From SIAJ01 sp036266155 (GTDB lineage Bacteria; Planctomycetota; Planctomycetia; Gemmatales; Gemmataceae): 11,386 nt of DNA. The stretch spans positions 1 through 11,386 of the forward strand of contig DATANR010000143.1 in NCBI GenBank assembly GCA_036266155.1, in the 5' to 3' direction. The position numbers and the translations under genes were made by a program. The notes under the pieces are model-generated. The model was not told the DNA's origin. It searched no databases and saw only the letters and a program-made list of their open reading frames with translations. Each line of letters starts with the position of its first letter. Within the stretch, counting starts at the first letter, position 1. This document shows positions 1 through 7,984 of this stretch, piece after piece.

Positions 1-298
1 CGGTGATTTCATCGGTATAGGCCAGCAAAGCAAATATGATGATGTCCGAGTTTTGTGCACGAGCATCCGCCACCTGTTGGGCAAGATATATGTTACTGGT
101 TTTCAGGGTGGGACTGCTAGGGTTACTCATATCCACGCCAAACCAGCCGATACTAAGGTAATCGAGGGTGCCGTATATCCCGTTGAGCTTAATGGAACTG
201 AAATTGCTGTTGGGTGAGTTGTAGGTAGCGCCTTCCGGATGTAACTCATTAGTCAGCCAGGCGCCAATGGCACCGGTAAAGTTTGCTCTTTTTTTCAT
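1..298 (-). CDS. 5' part of unrecognised protein, possibly TIM-barrel glycoside hydrolase (partial)
   Basis: A continuous minus-strand frame begins with ATG at 298 and leaves the window after 99 codons without a stop. An AAGGA Shine-Dalgarno at 306-310, 7 nt upstream, supports this start. The N-terminus (MKKRANFTGAIGAWL) is not a clear signal peptide. The segments GTLDYLSIGWFGVD (about residues 43-56) and SDIIIFALLAYTDEIT (about 84-99) alternate strand-like and helical stretches. They loosely recall the first strands of TIM-barrel hydrolases of the GH18 type, but no catalytic motif is inside the window, so the function is a guess. Base composition is visibly AT-richer than the genes to the right, which may mean foreign origin or a different genomic background. 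I am fairly sure it is a coding start and unsure of the family. Confidence 0.5.
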   Translation of the reverse strand, partial: MKKRANFTGAIGAWLTNELHPEGATYNSPNSNFSSIKLNGIYGTLDYLSIGWFGVDMSNPSSPTLKTSNIYLAQQVADARAQNSDIIIFALLAYTDEIT

Positions 299-403
299 TG
301 TAGTGTCCTTTAGGATTTTGTGGTTAATTGCGATTCGTGCTGATCGCTCCATGTACTCGCGTTTTTCTTAACATGAAAATCTCCCGAACCGAGTTTCAGC
401 CGC

Positions 404-446
404 AGAACGAGCCAGCGTTCTCAAAGATCCTAACGCTCCGCGTTCT
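404..446. repeat. Imperfect inverted repeat / hairpin
   Basis: Two nested complementary pairs are visible: AGAACG (404-409) with CGTTCT (441-446), and AGCGTT (414-419) with AACGCT (432-437). They are separated by a 4/3-nt internal loop and closed by a 12-nt loop. The stretch lies in the intergenic space between two minus-strand genes. It could be a dispersed intergenic repeat or a transcription terminator for the gene at 491-721; no clear T-tract follows, so the terminator reading is weak. Confidence 0.4.
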
Positions 447-490
447 GGCTTAAGTTCATCAGGTGTAGAGGAACGTGTGTAGTAGTCCCC

Positions 491-721
491 TTATTCGCAG
501 TCTTCATTTAGCGAATGCAGGAACGCTGCCAGCTTCGAAACGTCGTCAAGAGTCGGGTAAATCCGACCCAGTTGCCGATCTGCATTTCGCACGCTTCCCA
601 TCCTTGCGAACTTCGAGTACTGTATGTAGGAGCGGACGACACCAGCCAAGTTCGTCTGCCACAAGAACAGTGCGAAAAACAAGCTCGCCACTGTCCATCT
701 GCGATTCCAGACGGGAGTCAT
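491..721 (-). CDS. Hypothetical small membrane protein (76 aa)
   Basis: The frame could open at 811, but the ATG at 721 is preferred: it has AAGG at 731-734, 9 nt upstream, and gives a sensible protein. Residues about 7-24 (RWTVASLFFALFLWQTNL) form one hydrophobic segment after a short basic N-terminus, which would give one transmembrane helix or an uncleaved signal. The rest is a polar tail of about 50 residues ending EDCE. I recognise no family. The evidence for reality is the start signal and the well-formed hydrophobic segment; against it are its small size and a position in otherwise gene-poor DNA. Overlapping plus-strand frames at 475-780 look like low-quality shadows. Confidence 0.38.
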   Translation of the reverse strand: MTPVWNRRWTVASLFFALFLWQTNLAGVVRSYIQYSKFARMGSVRNADRQLGRIYPTLDDVSKLAAFLHSLNEDCE

Positions 722-1305
722 TCTTGAAGGCCTTTTTATTGTCAAGGCGGGGAGGCTCTTGTAAGTCGGAGCACCGATAGCCTGCTTCTGTGACTGCCCA
801 CCCCTGAACATCAGGGAAGCGAACTGACTTTGCGGCCGTGGGGAACTTCGCTCTTCAGCTCAGCTCACCGTCAGAAAACCGCAATTCGTGGTGCCGTTCT
901 ACTCCACGGTAAAAGTAGTGTCCAGCAACCCAAGGTTTTTTCCAAACTTACGGCCATTGTGGTCCTCGCGGGAAGACCGCTTGCCGCTGGCGTTTTTCCG
1001 CTGGGGCGGCAGTGAAGTCCCTTACCCAGCCGAAGAAGCACTCTCTACCGGGCAAGGTACGAAGGCGTCTCCGCCACAAGCGGCAACTTCCCAAAATCCC
1101 GCAACCGCTAGCGCTGTTCGCTGCCGTGCTGAATCCGCTGGCGCACTATTCGGACCAGACTCGGCGATCCCTTCAACATGCTGGCCTAGTCATCTGCCCA
1201 CAACACTCCGTCAAGTTCCTCTGCTGTAAGGCCTCGTCAGCTTGATTATCAAGTGCAATTCGCCGATGAATTGCGATTGTCATGTAAAATCCCCACCGTT
1301 TCGGC
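722..1305. other. Intergenic stretch without a supported gene
   Basis: Short overlapping plus-strand frames (830-1015, 888-1229, 1012-1245) have Pro/Ser/Arg-rich, low-information translations, and no start site stands out. On the minus strand the same DNA reads into fragments broken by several stops, for example LTAEELDGVLWADD near 1220. That is compatible with a decayed gene, but I recognise no family. I see no RNA gene or mobile-element end here. Confidence 0.4.
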
Positions 1306-1878
1306 CTATTTTTCAGCTACAATTGAGAACTGTAATGTGCCCCGTTTATCCAGAGCAAATAGGCGCCGACGAAAATCGACCTCTTGGTAATATGCAAACC
1401 GAGCTGAGAAGTCGAGGACGTGCGCCCCATCGCCGAGCGAATTGCGGTCAATAAACACAAGAATCGGCACTTCGACGCGTGTAGTGGATAGGGCGGGAAT
1501 ACGCCAAACCGACGATGGGGTACTCCAATTGATTATTTGCTTGTTCGCAATTGTGAGCAGGTACGGCTGATAATCTGAAGACTTGTACCGAGCCGGATTG
1601 CTAGTAAACGTGATCCGACTCCAAGCGACGTCCCATTTATTCGTTTCGAACCACTTTGGGTCCAGCATCATATCGGTAGTCGTCGGATTGTCCCAAGTGA
1701 TGCGCAAGACGACATCATCAGCGGAATGAAACACTCGCTGTTCGATTTCGACCGAAACGGAGAGTGTTGGTTCGACGCAGCCTGCGTCTTCCAAAGTAGG
1801 CGGAGTTGATCGCAGGTTCGGCCCAGTGATTGCACACACGAGTACAACGAGACCAGAACGCCATGTGAACATTTTCAT
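1306..1878 (-). CDS. Hypothetical secreted beta-rich protein (190 aa)
   Basis: The ATG at 1878 is chosen because GAGGTG at 1883-1888 lies just upstream; an ATG at 1890 overlaps that ribosome site and has none of its own. A further ATG at 1872 is also possible. The N-terminus is a short basic region followed by GLVVLVCAITG, a likely Sec signal peptide, with no lipobox. The mature part alternates hydrophobic residues as in beta-sandwich proteins, with ADDVVLRITWDNPTTTDMML about 50 residues in and VEVPILVFIDRN later. I recognise no family; an Ig-like or inhibitor-like fold is only an impression. It follows the giant surface-protein gene on the same strand after 158 nt, so the two may be co-transcribed and may share a location at the envelope. 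Confidence 0.6.
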   Translation of the reverse strand: MKMFTWRSGLVVLVCAITGPNLRSTPPTLEDAGCVEPTLSVSVEIEQRVFHSADDVVLRITWDNPTTTDMMLDPKWFETNKWDVAWSRITFTSNPARYKSSDYQPYLLTIANKQIINWSTPSSVWRIPALSTTRVEVPILVFIDRNSLGDGAHVLDFSARFAYYQEVDFRRRLFALDKRGTLQFSIVAEK

Positions 1879-1882
1879 TGGG

Positions 1883-1888
1883 CACCTC
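1883..1888 (-). promoter_or_regulatory. Shine-Dalgarno GAGGTG
   Basis: GAGGTG on the minus strand sits 4 nt before the ATG at 1878 and 10 nt before the ATG at 1872. It overlaps the ATG at 1890, and so argues for a start at 1878 or 1872. Confidence 0.5.
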
Positions 1889-2036
1889 ATTTACAATGTT
1901 CACTCAACCAACCTCGGATCATCAGTTACAAAGACGCAGGACACAAGTTCGAAGCTCGACCCGTAAGAGAGCTGCCGATCATATGTGTGGGTCAGTTACA
2001 CCAAATGGAAACAACGCACTTTGGATCGAAACAGCC

Positions 2037-5000
2037 TTATTGCAAGACCGATACAATACCTGCCGCGGGGTTTGTCGTCCCGGCTTCAGTAGCAAGCGGC
2101 ACGTTCTCACGTTTATCATCCCATGTCAGTTTGGGAAAGGTACCCGACGGAAGGTCAAGGATTGTGAACGTGTCGTTAACTGTGGCACCGACCTTTTTCG
2201 CTGTAATTGCTCGCCTTTTGCCGCCACCTGGTGCGTCTTCCAGCGAATCCGTGTATGTGATCTTGAATCCCGACTTGGCGACTGGAATATCGACAGTTTT
2301 TCCAGTAGGGCCATTATTCGCGCCGGTGCGCAAGTCTTTGAAGGCATATGCCTGCAAAATCTCGGTAGTGTCATGCGTAGTGATAAGCCCGGTCGGAATC
2401 GCATGCGTATCATACATCGTTCCCCCTCCTGCGGCCAAATTGGAAGATTCGGGGAGATAGCCCGACATCGCAGATTGTATCTTCCAAGGGTTTTTCTTAA
2501 CGTTGAGCGCTTCCGCGATCACGATTTTGCCAAGGTCTTTGGAACGATTGGGCCCGCTGTCTGACTCAAATTGCATGATCGCTGTGAATCCGAAGTATCC
2601 GTCGAGAGTCATTTGTGGAGTTAATCGCACGTCATTCACTTCTTTATCTTTGGAACCAGCGACGCCGATAGGAATCGCCGCGACGCTGAACTTCTCCGAT
2701 TCCTTGCCAATCCCGATTGGCGGGATTATCGATGACTTCATCGTCCAAACCTTGAGCGTTAATTTGTTCGCATTGCCCGGTTGAGTCTGGTACCCTTGTG
2801 CACGTCGAGGCGAGAGCCCGTAATTCAAGTTTCCATCTTCATCGCCAACGACGCGGAAGTTAAAGTTGCTAGCGGCACCCAATTCAAATGGCTTTATGAT
2901 TCTACCATTAGACCACATTTCATGGTCGCCAGGTTGGAAGCTAACGAAGGCTAGACCGTTGTCAACTGAACCATTGACTTGCCCACCGCTGACTCCAACT
3001 TGAAGCTCTTTTCCTTGAAGCGCCGCGACGCCGCCGACTCCGGAGCCGTCCGCCATTGAAAGGTGAAGTGTAACCGCGGTTGGACTGCCGGGCGCAATTC
3101 GGTCCGCTGTCATTGCGTCCGGGGTGTCACCTTTCCGGATGTGGTTGTCATAGTTACCCTGCCCAGCCCTGCCGTCCGTTCCAAAGCTGACTTTGAGGCT
3201 CGTCAACGCGACTTCATCGACCTTCACGTCGCCCATCCACAACTGGAGTTGGATGTCGCCGCCTGCAGCGCTCGCTGCCGTGGGGACGATGGTATCCGTA
3301 TATCCAAAGGCGCCGGAATGCATTCCTGAAGGGAATGACCGAATCGTCGCACCGTCTGCAAATGTCGCTCGGCCACCTGTGAGTACGACGTAAACCGTTG
3401 CTGGACTGGGCTCGCCCTTGTAGACGACTTCAAATGGTGCTCCCTCGGTGTCCGCCAGGAGAACATCATCAACCGGGTTTTTTGTTTCGTTGATCGCCAG
3501 CCAGCCTCCGCTCGCACCAGAGGCAAATACCGTCCAAGTAAATTTGCGCTCGTCGGTAGCGCCGCCGCCGGTAACGTTTTCCGTCACTGGATAGGTTCCG
3601 GCGCAGGGAATGTCAGGTAACCCCGGCGCGCCGGCATACCCCGGATATCCTTCCACTTCACCCGCTGAGGTTACCGTGACGCCCGGCGGCAACCCGGTGA
3701 CGCTGTAGGTAAGTGTGTTGCCGATCTTGTCGGTCGCCGTCACATCAATCGGCTCGACGTTCCCGGCCCAGCTAAAGTGATCGTCTAGCCAAGGAATGCG
3801 GTTCACGTCGAGCACATTCCAAGGCACGACCATGCAGTCGGAGTCGCCATCCGCAGTTGCCGTTGAAATAGTCACGGAAAACTGTGCATCTTCTCCATTC
3901 GCGTCGCTATAAAAGGGCCGGCCTGTGATGTGTCCCGTGCTGGTGTTGATGGTCAGTCCGGCTGGCAGACCCCCTGCTGACCAAGTGACTGCTTCCGTCG
4001 CGTTCGGCGTCTCGAAACTCCAATCGCCGGACTCGCCCTCTTCGGATTGGTAAAGTGGGGAGGTTTCGATGTGCGCATCATTCACTTCGCCAACAGTCAA
4101 ATTTACCGTCGACGTGCTCGTATGCCCCATGCCGTCCGACAGCTGATATGTAAAGCTATCCGTACCATGCCATTCGGCATTGGGCGTATATTTGATGATG
4201 TCATCGGAAGAGTCGAGCCAGGTGCCGTTGTTGTCAACGACGGCTGTGCCATGACCGGGGGTCGCGGCCATTGTCAGGGCCGGCGTCGAGTAAGTGGCCC
4301 ATGCGTCGTTCGCGCGTACGTCGATCATTGCGGGCGTGTCCTCGGTGCCGGCGACTGTGTCGTCGAGCGAGACGACCATGCCGCCAGTGACGACAGTCGC
4401 GACGCCGGAGTCATATAGCACGCCGCCGACGCCGGTGTTGCCTTGATCGTCAGCTGCAACCGAAATGCTTGCAGCGCCATGATATCCGGTTTCCGGCGTG
4501 TATGTCAGGCTGGACAGGGCGTTGCCAATATTTGTTAGCGTGCCCGCGAACGTCATCGAAGCATCGGCGGCGCCGTCGCCATCGGTGAAGGTGAGGCCGG
4601 TCGTGCTGGCGAGCGTCAGAGAGCCAGTGTCGGTTTCGACCGTGATCGACAGATTGTTCGTGCCGGCGTCGGCGTCGGTGATTGTAATGCCCGTCAACGT
4701 AAGGGCCGTGTTGGTCCCGGTCCATTGCGTGTCCGGCATCGTCACGTGCGGCATCAAGTTGGCGGCGCTCGAGGAACTATTGCGCGGCGTCGGCGCTCCA
4801 CTGGTGAAATCCCATTGATTGTCGTCGGTGTCGTAGTTGCCGTTGCCGAGACGCAGCGTGGCGTCGGCGGGATCGCCCGCCGGGGCGGCGCCGCTGCCTT
4901 CGAACCAGTCGGCAGTCCCGTAGCCGGCGAGGTCAATGATGTTAGTCGCGATCGGCACGGCGCCGAAGAGGGAGAAGGTACCATCAACGAGCGCGATCTT

Positions 5001-5801
5001 GCCACCGGTGTACGCGAGGTCAACCGAAGCGCTTAGATCGACTGTCGGCAAGGCGTCGCCGGTTGAGCCGCTCGCGCCGCCGATCAGATAGTAGTGGCCT
5101 GGACCGATCGAACCGGAAAGCGTCAAAACCGTCCAACTGCTGGAGGCGGTCGCGGCATATTGCACACTCTTGCCAGCCAGGCTGATCGTGGAACCGGTCG
5201 GGTTGAAAAGCTCGATGAAGTCGCGGTTATAGGCGGCGTCGGTCGCGCCGCCGGCACCGTAGACCTGGCTGATGACGAGGTTGCCTGTCGTTCCACCGCC
5301 GCCCAATCCGCCCGGCCCGCCGCCGAGACCGCCCGGCCCGCCTGGGTCGACGATGACGCCGTTGGCAATGCCGTCCGCGTCGCCGCGGCCGCCGTCTTTC
5401 AAATAGAGAGTTACTTGGTCGCCGTGAATCAGTGCGCCCGTCTGACCGTCGAAATCAAAACGGCTGAGCAAGCCGGTGGTCGGGTCTTGCTTGAAATACG
5501 CGCGCGGTGAACTCTGGCTCGGTAAAGTCAGATCAACGATCGCGAGCCCACCCGTCGGCACACCTGTTACGTTGAACGCGAACATGCCGCGCGGCATAAA
5601 CGGCCGGATCGCGACGACCCCCGGCTCGGGCAGGACGTCCAATTCCGTAAGCCCGAATTCGTGCGCGTCGAGTTGCACGTTGCCTTCACCCAAGACCGGT
5701 TGCAACGTCGCGGTCGTTGGCTGCGTGCGATCCTCCAGACTCTCAACCAGCAAACGGACCGAGCGGTGGCGTCGGCGAAGCAATGGGCGAGGGCGTATCA
5801 T
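2037..5801 (-). CDS. Giant planctomycete surface/exported protein with lamin-tail and cadherin-like domains (1254 aa)
   Basis: The frame opens at 5870, but the ATG at 5801 fits better: CAGGA lies 7 nt upstream, and it puts the planctomycete N-terminal signature (arginine-rich run, then ESLEDRT at about residues 20-26) near the start. Domains in this numbering: N-terminal beta-rich domain to about 150; Gly/Pro linker 153-170; lamin-tail domain about 174-342 (NLVISQVYG, DFIELFNPTG, ATLRLGNGNYDTDDNQWDF); cadherin-like module about 355-470 (ITDADAGTNNLSI, LTYTPETGYHGAASI); Big_9/Cadherin_5-like module about 479-571 (EDTPAMIDVRAND, YTPNAEWHGTDSFTYQLSDG); putative-Ig module about 577-667 (LPAGLTINTSTGHITGRP) and a more diverged one to about 757 (LPPGVTVTSAGEVEGYPG). 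The last ~500 residues are unrecognised. No anchor or classical hydrophobic signal is obvious. An extracellular adhesive or structural role is inferred from domain content; no enzyme motif is seen. Confidence 0.85.
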   Translation of the reverse strand: MIRPRPLLRRRHRSVRLLVESLEDRTQPTTATLQPVLGEGNVQLDAHEFGLTELDVLPEPGVVAIRPFMPRGMFAFNVTGVPTGGLAIVDLTLPSQSSPRAYFKQDPTTGLLSRFDFDGQTGALIHGDQVTLYLKDGGRGDADGIANGVIVDPGGPGGLGGGPGGLGGGGTTGNLVISQVYGAGGATDAAYNRDFIELFNPTGSTISLAGKSVQYAATASSSWTVLTLSGSIGPGHYYLIGGASGSTGDALPTVDLSASVDLAYTGGKIALVDGTFSLFGAVPIATNIIDLAGYGTADWFEGSGAAPAGDPADATLRLGNGNYDTDDNQWDFTSGAPTPRNSSSSAANLMPHVTMPDTQWTGTNTALTLTGITITDADAGTNNLSITVETDTGSLTLASTTGLTFTDGDGAADASMTFAGTLTNIGNALSSLTYTPETGYHGAASISVAADDQGNTGVGGVLYDSGVATVVTGGMVVSLDDTVAGTEDTPAMIDVRANDAWATYSTPALTMAATPGHGTAVVDNNGTWLDSSDDIIKYTPNAEWHGTDSFTYQLSDGMGHTSTSTVNLTVGEVNDAHIETSPLYQSEEGESGDWSFETPNATEAVTWSAGGLPAGLTINTSTGHITGRPFYSDANGEDAQFSVTISTATADGDSDCMVVPWNVLDVNRIPWLDDHFSWAGNVEPIDVTATDKIGNTLTYSVTGLPPGVTVTSAGEVEGYPGYAGAPGLPDIPCAGTYPVTENVTGGGATDERKFTWTVFASGASGGWLAINETKNPVDDVLLADTEGAPFEVVYKGEPSPATVYVVLTGGRATFADGATIRSFPSGMHSGAFGYTDTIVPTAASAAGGDIQLQLWMGDVKVDEVALTSLKVSFGTDGRAGQGNYDNHIRKGDTPDAMTADRIAPGSPTAVTLHLSMADGSGVGGVAALQGKELQVGVSGGQVNGSVDNGLAFVSFQPGDHEMWSNGRIIKPFELGAASNFNFRVVGDEDGNLNYGLSPRRAQGYQTQPGNANKLTLKVWTMKSSIIPPIGIGKESEKFSVAAIPIGVAGSKDKEVNDVRLTPQMTLDGYFGFTAIMQFESDSGPNRSKDLGKIVIAEALNVKKNPWKIQSAMSGYLPESSNLAAGGGTMYDTHAIPTGLITTHDTTEILQAYAFKDLRTGANNGPTGKTVDIPVAKSGFKITYTDSLEDAPGGGKRRAITAKKVGATVNDTFTILDLPSGTFPKLTWDDKRENVPLATEAGTTNPAAGIVSVLQ
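5292..5342 (-). repeat. Gly/Pro-rich linker coding repeat
   Basis: The DNA repeats GGxCCxGGCGG-like units that encode a PGGPGGLGGGPGGLGGGG linker between the N-terminal domain and the lamin-tail domain of the surface protein. It reads as a flexible interdomain linker and a slippage-prone tract, not a separate element. Confidence 0.6.
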
Positions 5802-5808
5802 GTGGGCA

Positions 5809-5813
5809 TCCTG
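5809..5813 (-). promoter_or_regulatory. Shine-Dalgarno CAGGA
   Basis: CAGGA lies 7 nt before the ATG at 5801. It decides the start of the giant surface protein against the upstream in-frame ATG at 5870, which would put the ESLEDRT signature more than 40 residues in. Confidence 0.5.
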
Positions 5814-5890
5814 AGGTTTGAGGGAAAACCGATCAAGATTCTTGTGAACTGCGATGTTGAATTGGAACAATCTTTGTCATCAATTGCAAG

Positions 5891-5950
5891 GGGTAGCTTC
5901 GGGTAAATTGAGCAGATTAAGGGTAGCTTGGGGTAAATTCGAGTAGATTC
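5891..5950. repeat. Two tandem ~30-bp direct repeats
   Basis: The unit GGGTAGCTTnGGGTAAATT followed by (c)GAGnAGATT occurs at 5891-5920 and again at 5921-5950, with three mismatches or gaps. The pair lies about 90-150 bp upstream of the start of the giant surface protein and downstream of the DUF429 remnant. Each unit itself contains two GGGTA half-motifs. The placement suggests a possible regulator-binding site for the surface-protein promoter, but it could equally be a chance tandem duplication. Confidence 0.6.
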
Positions 5951-5981
5951 AGAAAACAGGACTTCTTTGCTGACGTTAGTT

Positions 5982-6270
5982 TTAGTTAGGCAAGGCTCTG
6001 ATCTTAAGGCCGGATCGCCGGCACAAATCGAGAGACGGCTCGGCAGGGAGGAGAAGTTCCTCTCCGGCGACCACACGCTCGCCACTCCAAAGGGCGGCAA
6101 AGGCGTCCAGCAAATCGTCGTTGTCGTACTGGCCCCGTGGCAAGCTCAACTGAGCGGCCGCGTAGCCAGTTGAGTAAAGCACTTTGACCAAAGCCTCTCG
6201 CTCGGCCTTGCCGGCTTTTCTCGCCGATCTCGCGTCGGTTGCAAGGAACCACCTGCAGGCAGCTTGCCCA
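5982..6270 (-). pseudogene. C-terminal remnant of a DUF429-family protein
   Basis: The minus-strand frame ending at 5982 contains NDDLLDAFAALWSGERVVAGE, then LPAEP and SLDLCRRSGLKI. This matches the usual C-terminus of DUF429 (RNase H-like fold) proteins, where DDxLDAxxAAWTAxRIAxGEA is followed by LP.PP and a terminal aliphatic strand. The preceding RSARKAGKAEREALV resembles the family's basic helix. Upstream of about 6270 the similarity fades and the frame enters the IS110 flank without a proper start, so the gene has lost its 5' two thirds or more. Assignment rests on recall of the family pattern; a short unrelated gene is possible. It appears to have been truncated at the IS or by the event that brought the IS here. 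Confidence 0.45.
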
Positions 6271-6400
6271 GCGCATCGATCTCTCGGGTTCTCCTGGGCG
6301 CGCATACGGTCCTGGCAGACCCACGGGCCTGTCGGACCGGCCGCTCTCACTCGCTCGTCCCGGCTGCGTTCCCCCTGTGACCCAGCGCTTCTGTTATCTG

Positions 6401-7390
6401 TTACCCTTGCGCCGATGCGGCGGCTGCCGCAGGAGCGTCGCTCGCGGCCTTCTCGACAATGTCCAGCCCCAACTGGCGTGCCTTCCGCCGCAACGCCTTG
6501 ATCTGCTTTTCCTTCATCCGGTCCTCGTACTCCTCCTGGCTCTGGCGCACGTACGTCAGGCCGTGCTTCAACGCCAGGTAGACGATCCGCGCCAGCTTAT
6601 GCGCCGTCGCGGTCACGGCCGCCTGCGCCCCCAGCCGCCCCTTCATCCGCCGCAGGAACCCGCCCAGAGCCCCCCGACTGTGGTGCAGGCTCTGCGCCGC
6701 CATCCGCAACGCCTGCGCCACGCGGTTCACGCCCCGGCGCGTCCGGCTGGACTTGACCCGGCCGCCGGTCTTCTGCCAGTTGGGGCACAGCCCGAGCCAA
6801 CTGCAGAACTTCTGCACCGTCGCGAACCGCGACACCCCCGGGCCGATTTCGCTGATCACGGTCAACGCCGTCAGCTCACTGATCCCCTCGACCTCCGTCA
6901 GGTCCAGACCGACCACGTAGTACAGCGCCGCCCGCACGTCGAAGCCGGGCGAGCTGGCGCGCCGTTTCGGGCGTGCCTTGGGCGGCAACGGCGGCAGGGC
7001 CCGGTCGCACTTCATCCGCCCCAACTGCAGGGCAATCTGCCCGTCCACCTTCGCGACCTGCCCCAGCGTAAACTGCCAAGCCTCGTAGGCCAGCTTCAGC
7101 TCGATTAGGTGCTCCTCCTGGTACGACCCGGTCAGGGCCTGAGCGTCCTCCGCCTCGCTGGCCTTGCCTTGCTTGTCGCGGTACTTGGCCAACTTCTCCG
7201 GCGTCCGGGTGCCACGCAGGATCGCCCGCAGGATGGCTCGCCCGGTAACGCCGGTAATGTCGCTGAGGACTTCCGTCAGCTTCAGGTTCATCTGCTCCAG
7301 GGCCTTCTGCATGAGTTGCACGTGCCGGCTGGCCGAGTGGACTAAGTCGGCGCTGCCGCAGGTAGGCACGCAACTGGCAGGTCTTCTCAT
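6401..7390 (-). pseudogene. IS110 transposase, 3' part (serine-bearing Tnp domain)
   Basis: From about 7353 the frame continues the recombinase after the break: ADLVHSASRHVQLMQKALEQ is the usual IS110 helix after the RuvC-like domain. A coiled linker follows (SDITGVTGRAILRAILRG, KLAKYRDK), then the C-terminal transposase_20-type domain with an HhH-like VEGISELTALTVISEIG and the motif KTGGRVKSSRTRRG (residues 207-220 of this frame). That motif holds the conserved serine (S214 or S215) used by IS110 recombinases together with the N-terminal acidic residues. The first ~13 residues before ADLV are out-of-frame readout. The tail is basic, then Ala-rich. On its own this piece lacks the acidic site and cannot be active. 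Confidence 0.8.
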
Positions 7391-7916
7391 CGGGTCGGAA
7401 CGGCGCGGCCAGCAGGCCGACGGAGTGCAGCCGGTCGATCCACTGGCAGTCCCGGCGGTCGGTCTTGGGACGCCCCCGCAACTGGTGGCTGTAGCTGGGA
7501 TCGACCAGGATGACCTCGAACCCCTCGGCGGCGAGCAGTTCGAAAAGCGGGACCCAGTAGATGCCGGTCGATTCCAGGGCGATCGAGTTGACCTGATGCG
7601 CGCGCAGGAAGGCGGCGATGGCCTGCAGGCCGGCCGTATGAGCCGGGAACTCCCGGATCAGGCAGGAGGCGGCGTCGGTGGTGAAGCCGACGCAGACCCA
7701 GTGGGAGCGCGAGCCGATGTCGATGCCGGCCGCGTGCGGGTGTTGCACGGGCAGAGCTTCGACTCGGCCGGCCTCCTCCTGACGGCGGGCTTCGCTCTGG
7801 GCCTTGGCCCGAGCCTTGCGGCGGCGATAGGCCTGGCGCTGGGCTCGAGCCGGGGTTTGCTGGCCGCTACGAGAGGCGGAAGCGGCCGGTGGGTCTCGGG
7901 TCGTCGGTGTGGTCAT
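6876..7916 (-). pseudogene. IS110 transposase, 5' part (RuvC-like DEDD domain)
   Basis: The ATG at 7916 has GGAG at 7924-7927, 7 nt upstream. A charged N-terminal extension of about 60 residues precedes the RuvC-like domain: GIDIGSRSHW (D66), ALESTGIYWVPLFELL (E115), KTDRRDCQWIDRLHSVGLL (D153, D156), which completes the DEDD set of IS110-family recombinases. After LRAYLRQR at residue 189 (about 7350) the frame leaves the family and reads low-complexity Pro/Gly/Arg sequence to 6876, a shadow of the real 3' part. Joining LRAYLRQR to ADLVHSASRH in the next frame restores the family sequence without a gap. This implies loss of two bases in a CGCG run. It could be a real mutation or an assembly error. 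Confidence 0.8.
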
Positions 7917-7984
7917 GTGCGGACTCCGCGATGGGGGAGACGGGACTGGCGGGCGAGCGCCGAGGCCGTGTGCGGGGGAGTCGG

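Noticed and set aside
888..1229. 113-aa plus-strand open frame as a gene
   Set aside because: Overlaps two other frames of equal quality, has no ribosome site that stands out, and its Pro/Ser/Ala-rich translation has no family resemblance.
1878..2564. 228-aa plus-strand open frame
   Set aside because: Mostly antisense to the 3' end of the giant surface protein, with no recognisable motif and no ribosome site that stands out.
5280..5345. Short direct repeats as a CRISPR array
   Set aside because: The repeats are in-frame Gly/Pro codons inside the surface-protein gene; there are no spacers of constant length.
6239..7108. 289-aa plus-strand open frame
   Set aside because: Antisense to the transposase 3' part, rich in Pro/Arg/Leu/Gln repeats expected from a shadow of a G+C-rich gene.
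7340..7360. Programmed ribosomal frameshift in the transposase
   Set aside because: IS110-family recombinases are single-frame proteins, no slippery heptamer is visible, and a 2-nt loss in a CG run explains the break more simply.
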